From UBA1724 sp963632245 (lineage in GTDB: Bacteria > Verrucomicrobiota > Lentisphaeria > Oligosphaerales > Oligosphaeraceae), in contig CAVGTF010000064.1 in the NCBI GenBank assembly GCA_963632245.1, forward strand, positions 1 through 12,852: 12,852 nt of DNA. Reading direction: 5' to 3'. Both the position numbers and the translations under genes were made by a program. Each line of letters starts with the position of its first letter. Within the stretch, counting starts at the first letter, position 1. The notes beneath the pieces are model-generated. The model saw nothing but the letters and a program-made list of their open reading frames with translations. It did not search any database and was not told where the DNA came from. Below are positions 12,819 to 12,852 of the stretch, piece by piece.

Positions 12819-12852
12819 ACCGTACGGTTTTTCAAGGCTTTTCCTGCAGGTC

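Overview
The window reads as chromosomal DNA from a GC-rich bacterium. The main genes are visibly GC-rich with strong G/C preference at third codon positions; the two exceptions are noted below. Several genes (hisI, the GH36 galactosidase, dnaA, the dehydrogenase and the phosphoesterase) have no readable Shine-Dalgarno sequence. Gene content plus short repeat-packed intergenic regions would fit a member of the Verrucomicrobiota/Lentisphaerota (PVC) group, possibly host-associated. That placement is an inference from style, not a match to a marker.

Layout. (1) 1-292, minus: the 5' part of an AAA-family ATPase with a GGNASGKSN Walker A, running off the left edge, in visibly lower-GC DNA. (2) 636-1580, minus: a D-2-hydroxyacid dehydrogenase whose start codon abuts five copies of a heptamer. 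(3) 1704-1791, minus: tRNA-Ser(UGA) with encoded CCA. (4) 2010-3973, plus: a phosphomannomutase/phosphoglucomutase followed 20 bases later by hisI. (5) 4214-4609, minus: a small four-helix-bundle (S23/IVP-type) protein, again lower in GC. (6) 4908-7100, plus: a GH36 alpha-galactosidase. (7) 7422-8662, plus: a TPP riboswitch and the thiamine-precursor transporter cytX that it should control. (8) 9493-10932, plus: dnaA behind an 830-base gene-free stretch rich in hairpins. (9) 11361-12641, minus: a secreted calcineurin-like phosphoesterase of the Dcr2/PAP29 type.

The genes are mostly housekeeping and nutrient-scavenging functions in short transcription units: sugar-phosphate interconversion, histidine synthesis, galactoside breakdown, thiamine-precursor uptake and replication initiation. 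They do not form one pathway. No complete new enzymatic system is visible.

The more unusual material lies in two places. First, nearly every gap between genes is built from a small set of reused modules: homopyrimidine tracts beside hairpins, hairpins with a conserved AATATG-like loop and changing stems, a GCACGCGCCGGTAAAT hairpin, a GTTTCGG hairpin, and a GGCGGAAGAA...GTCCTTTGG element. These are combined in different orders and orientations, and in two places the module reaches into the end of a coding sequence. Second, the phosphoesterase carries three tandem 16-residue repeats (W-h-P...K/R-Y/F...G) inserted between its metal-binding blocks.
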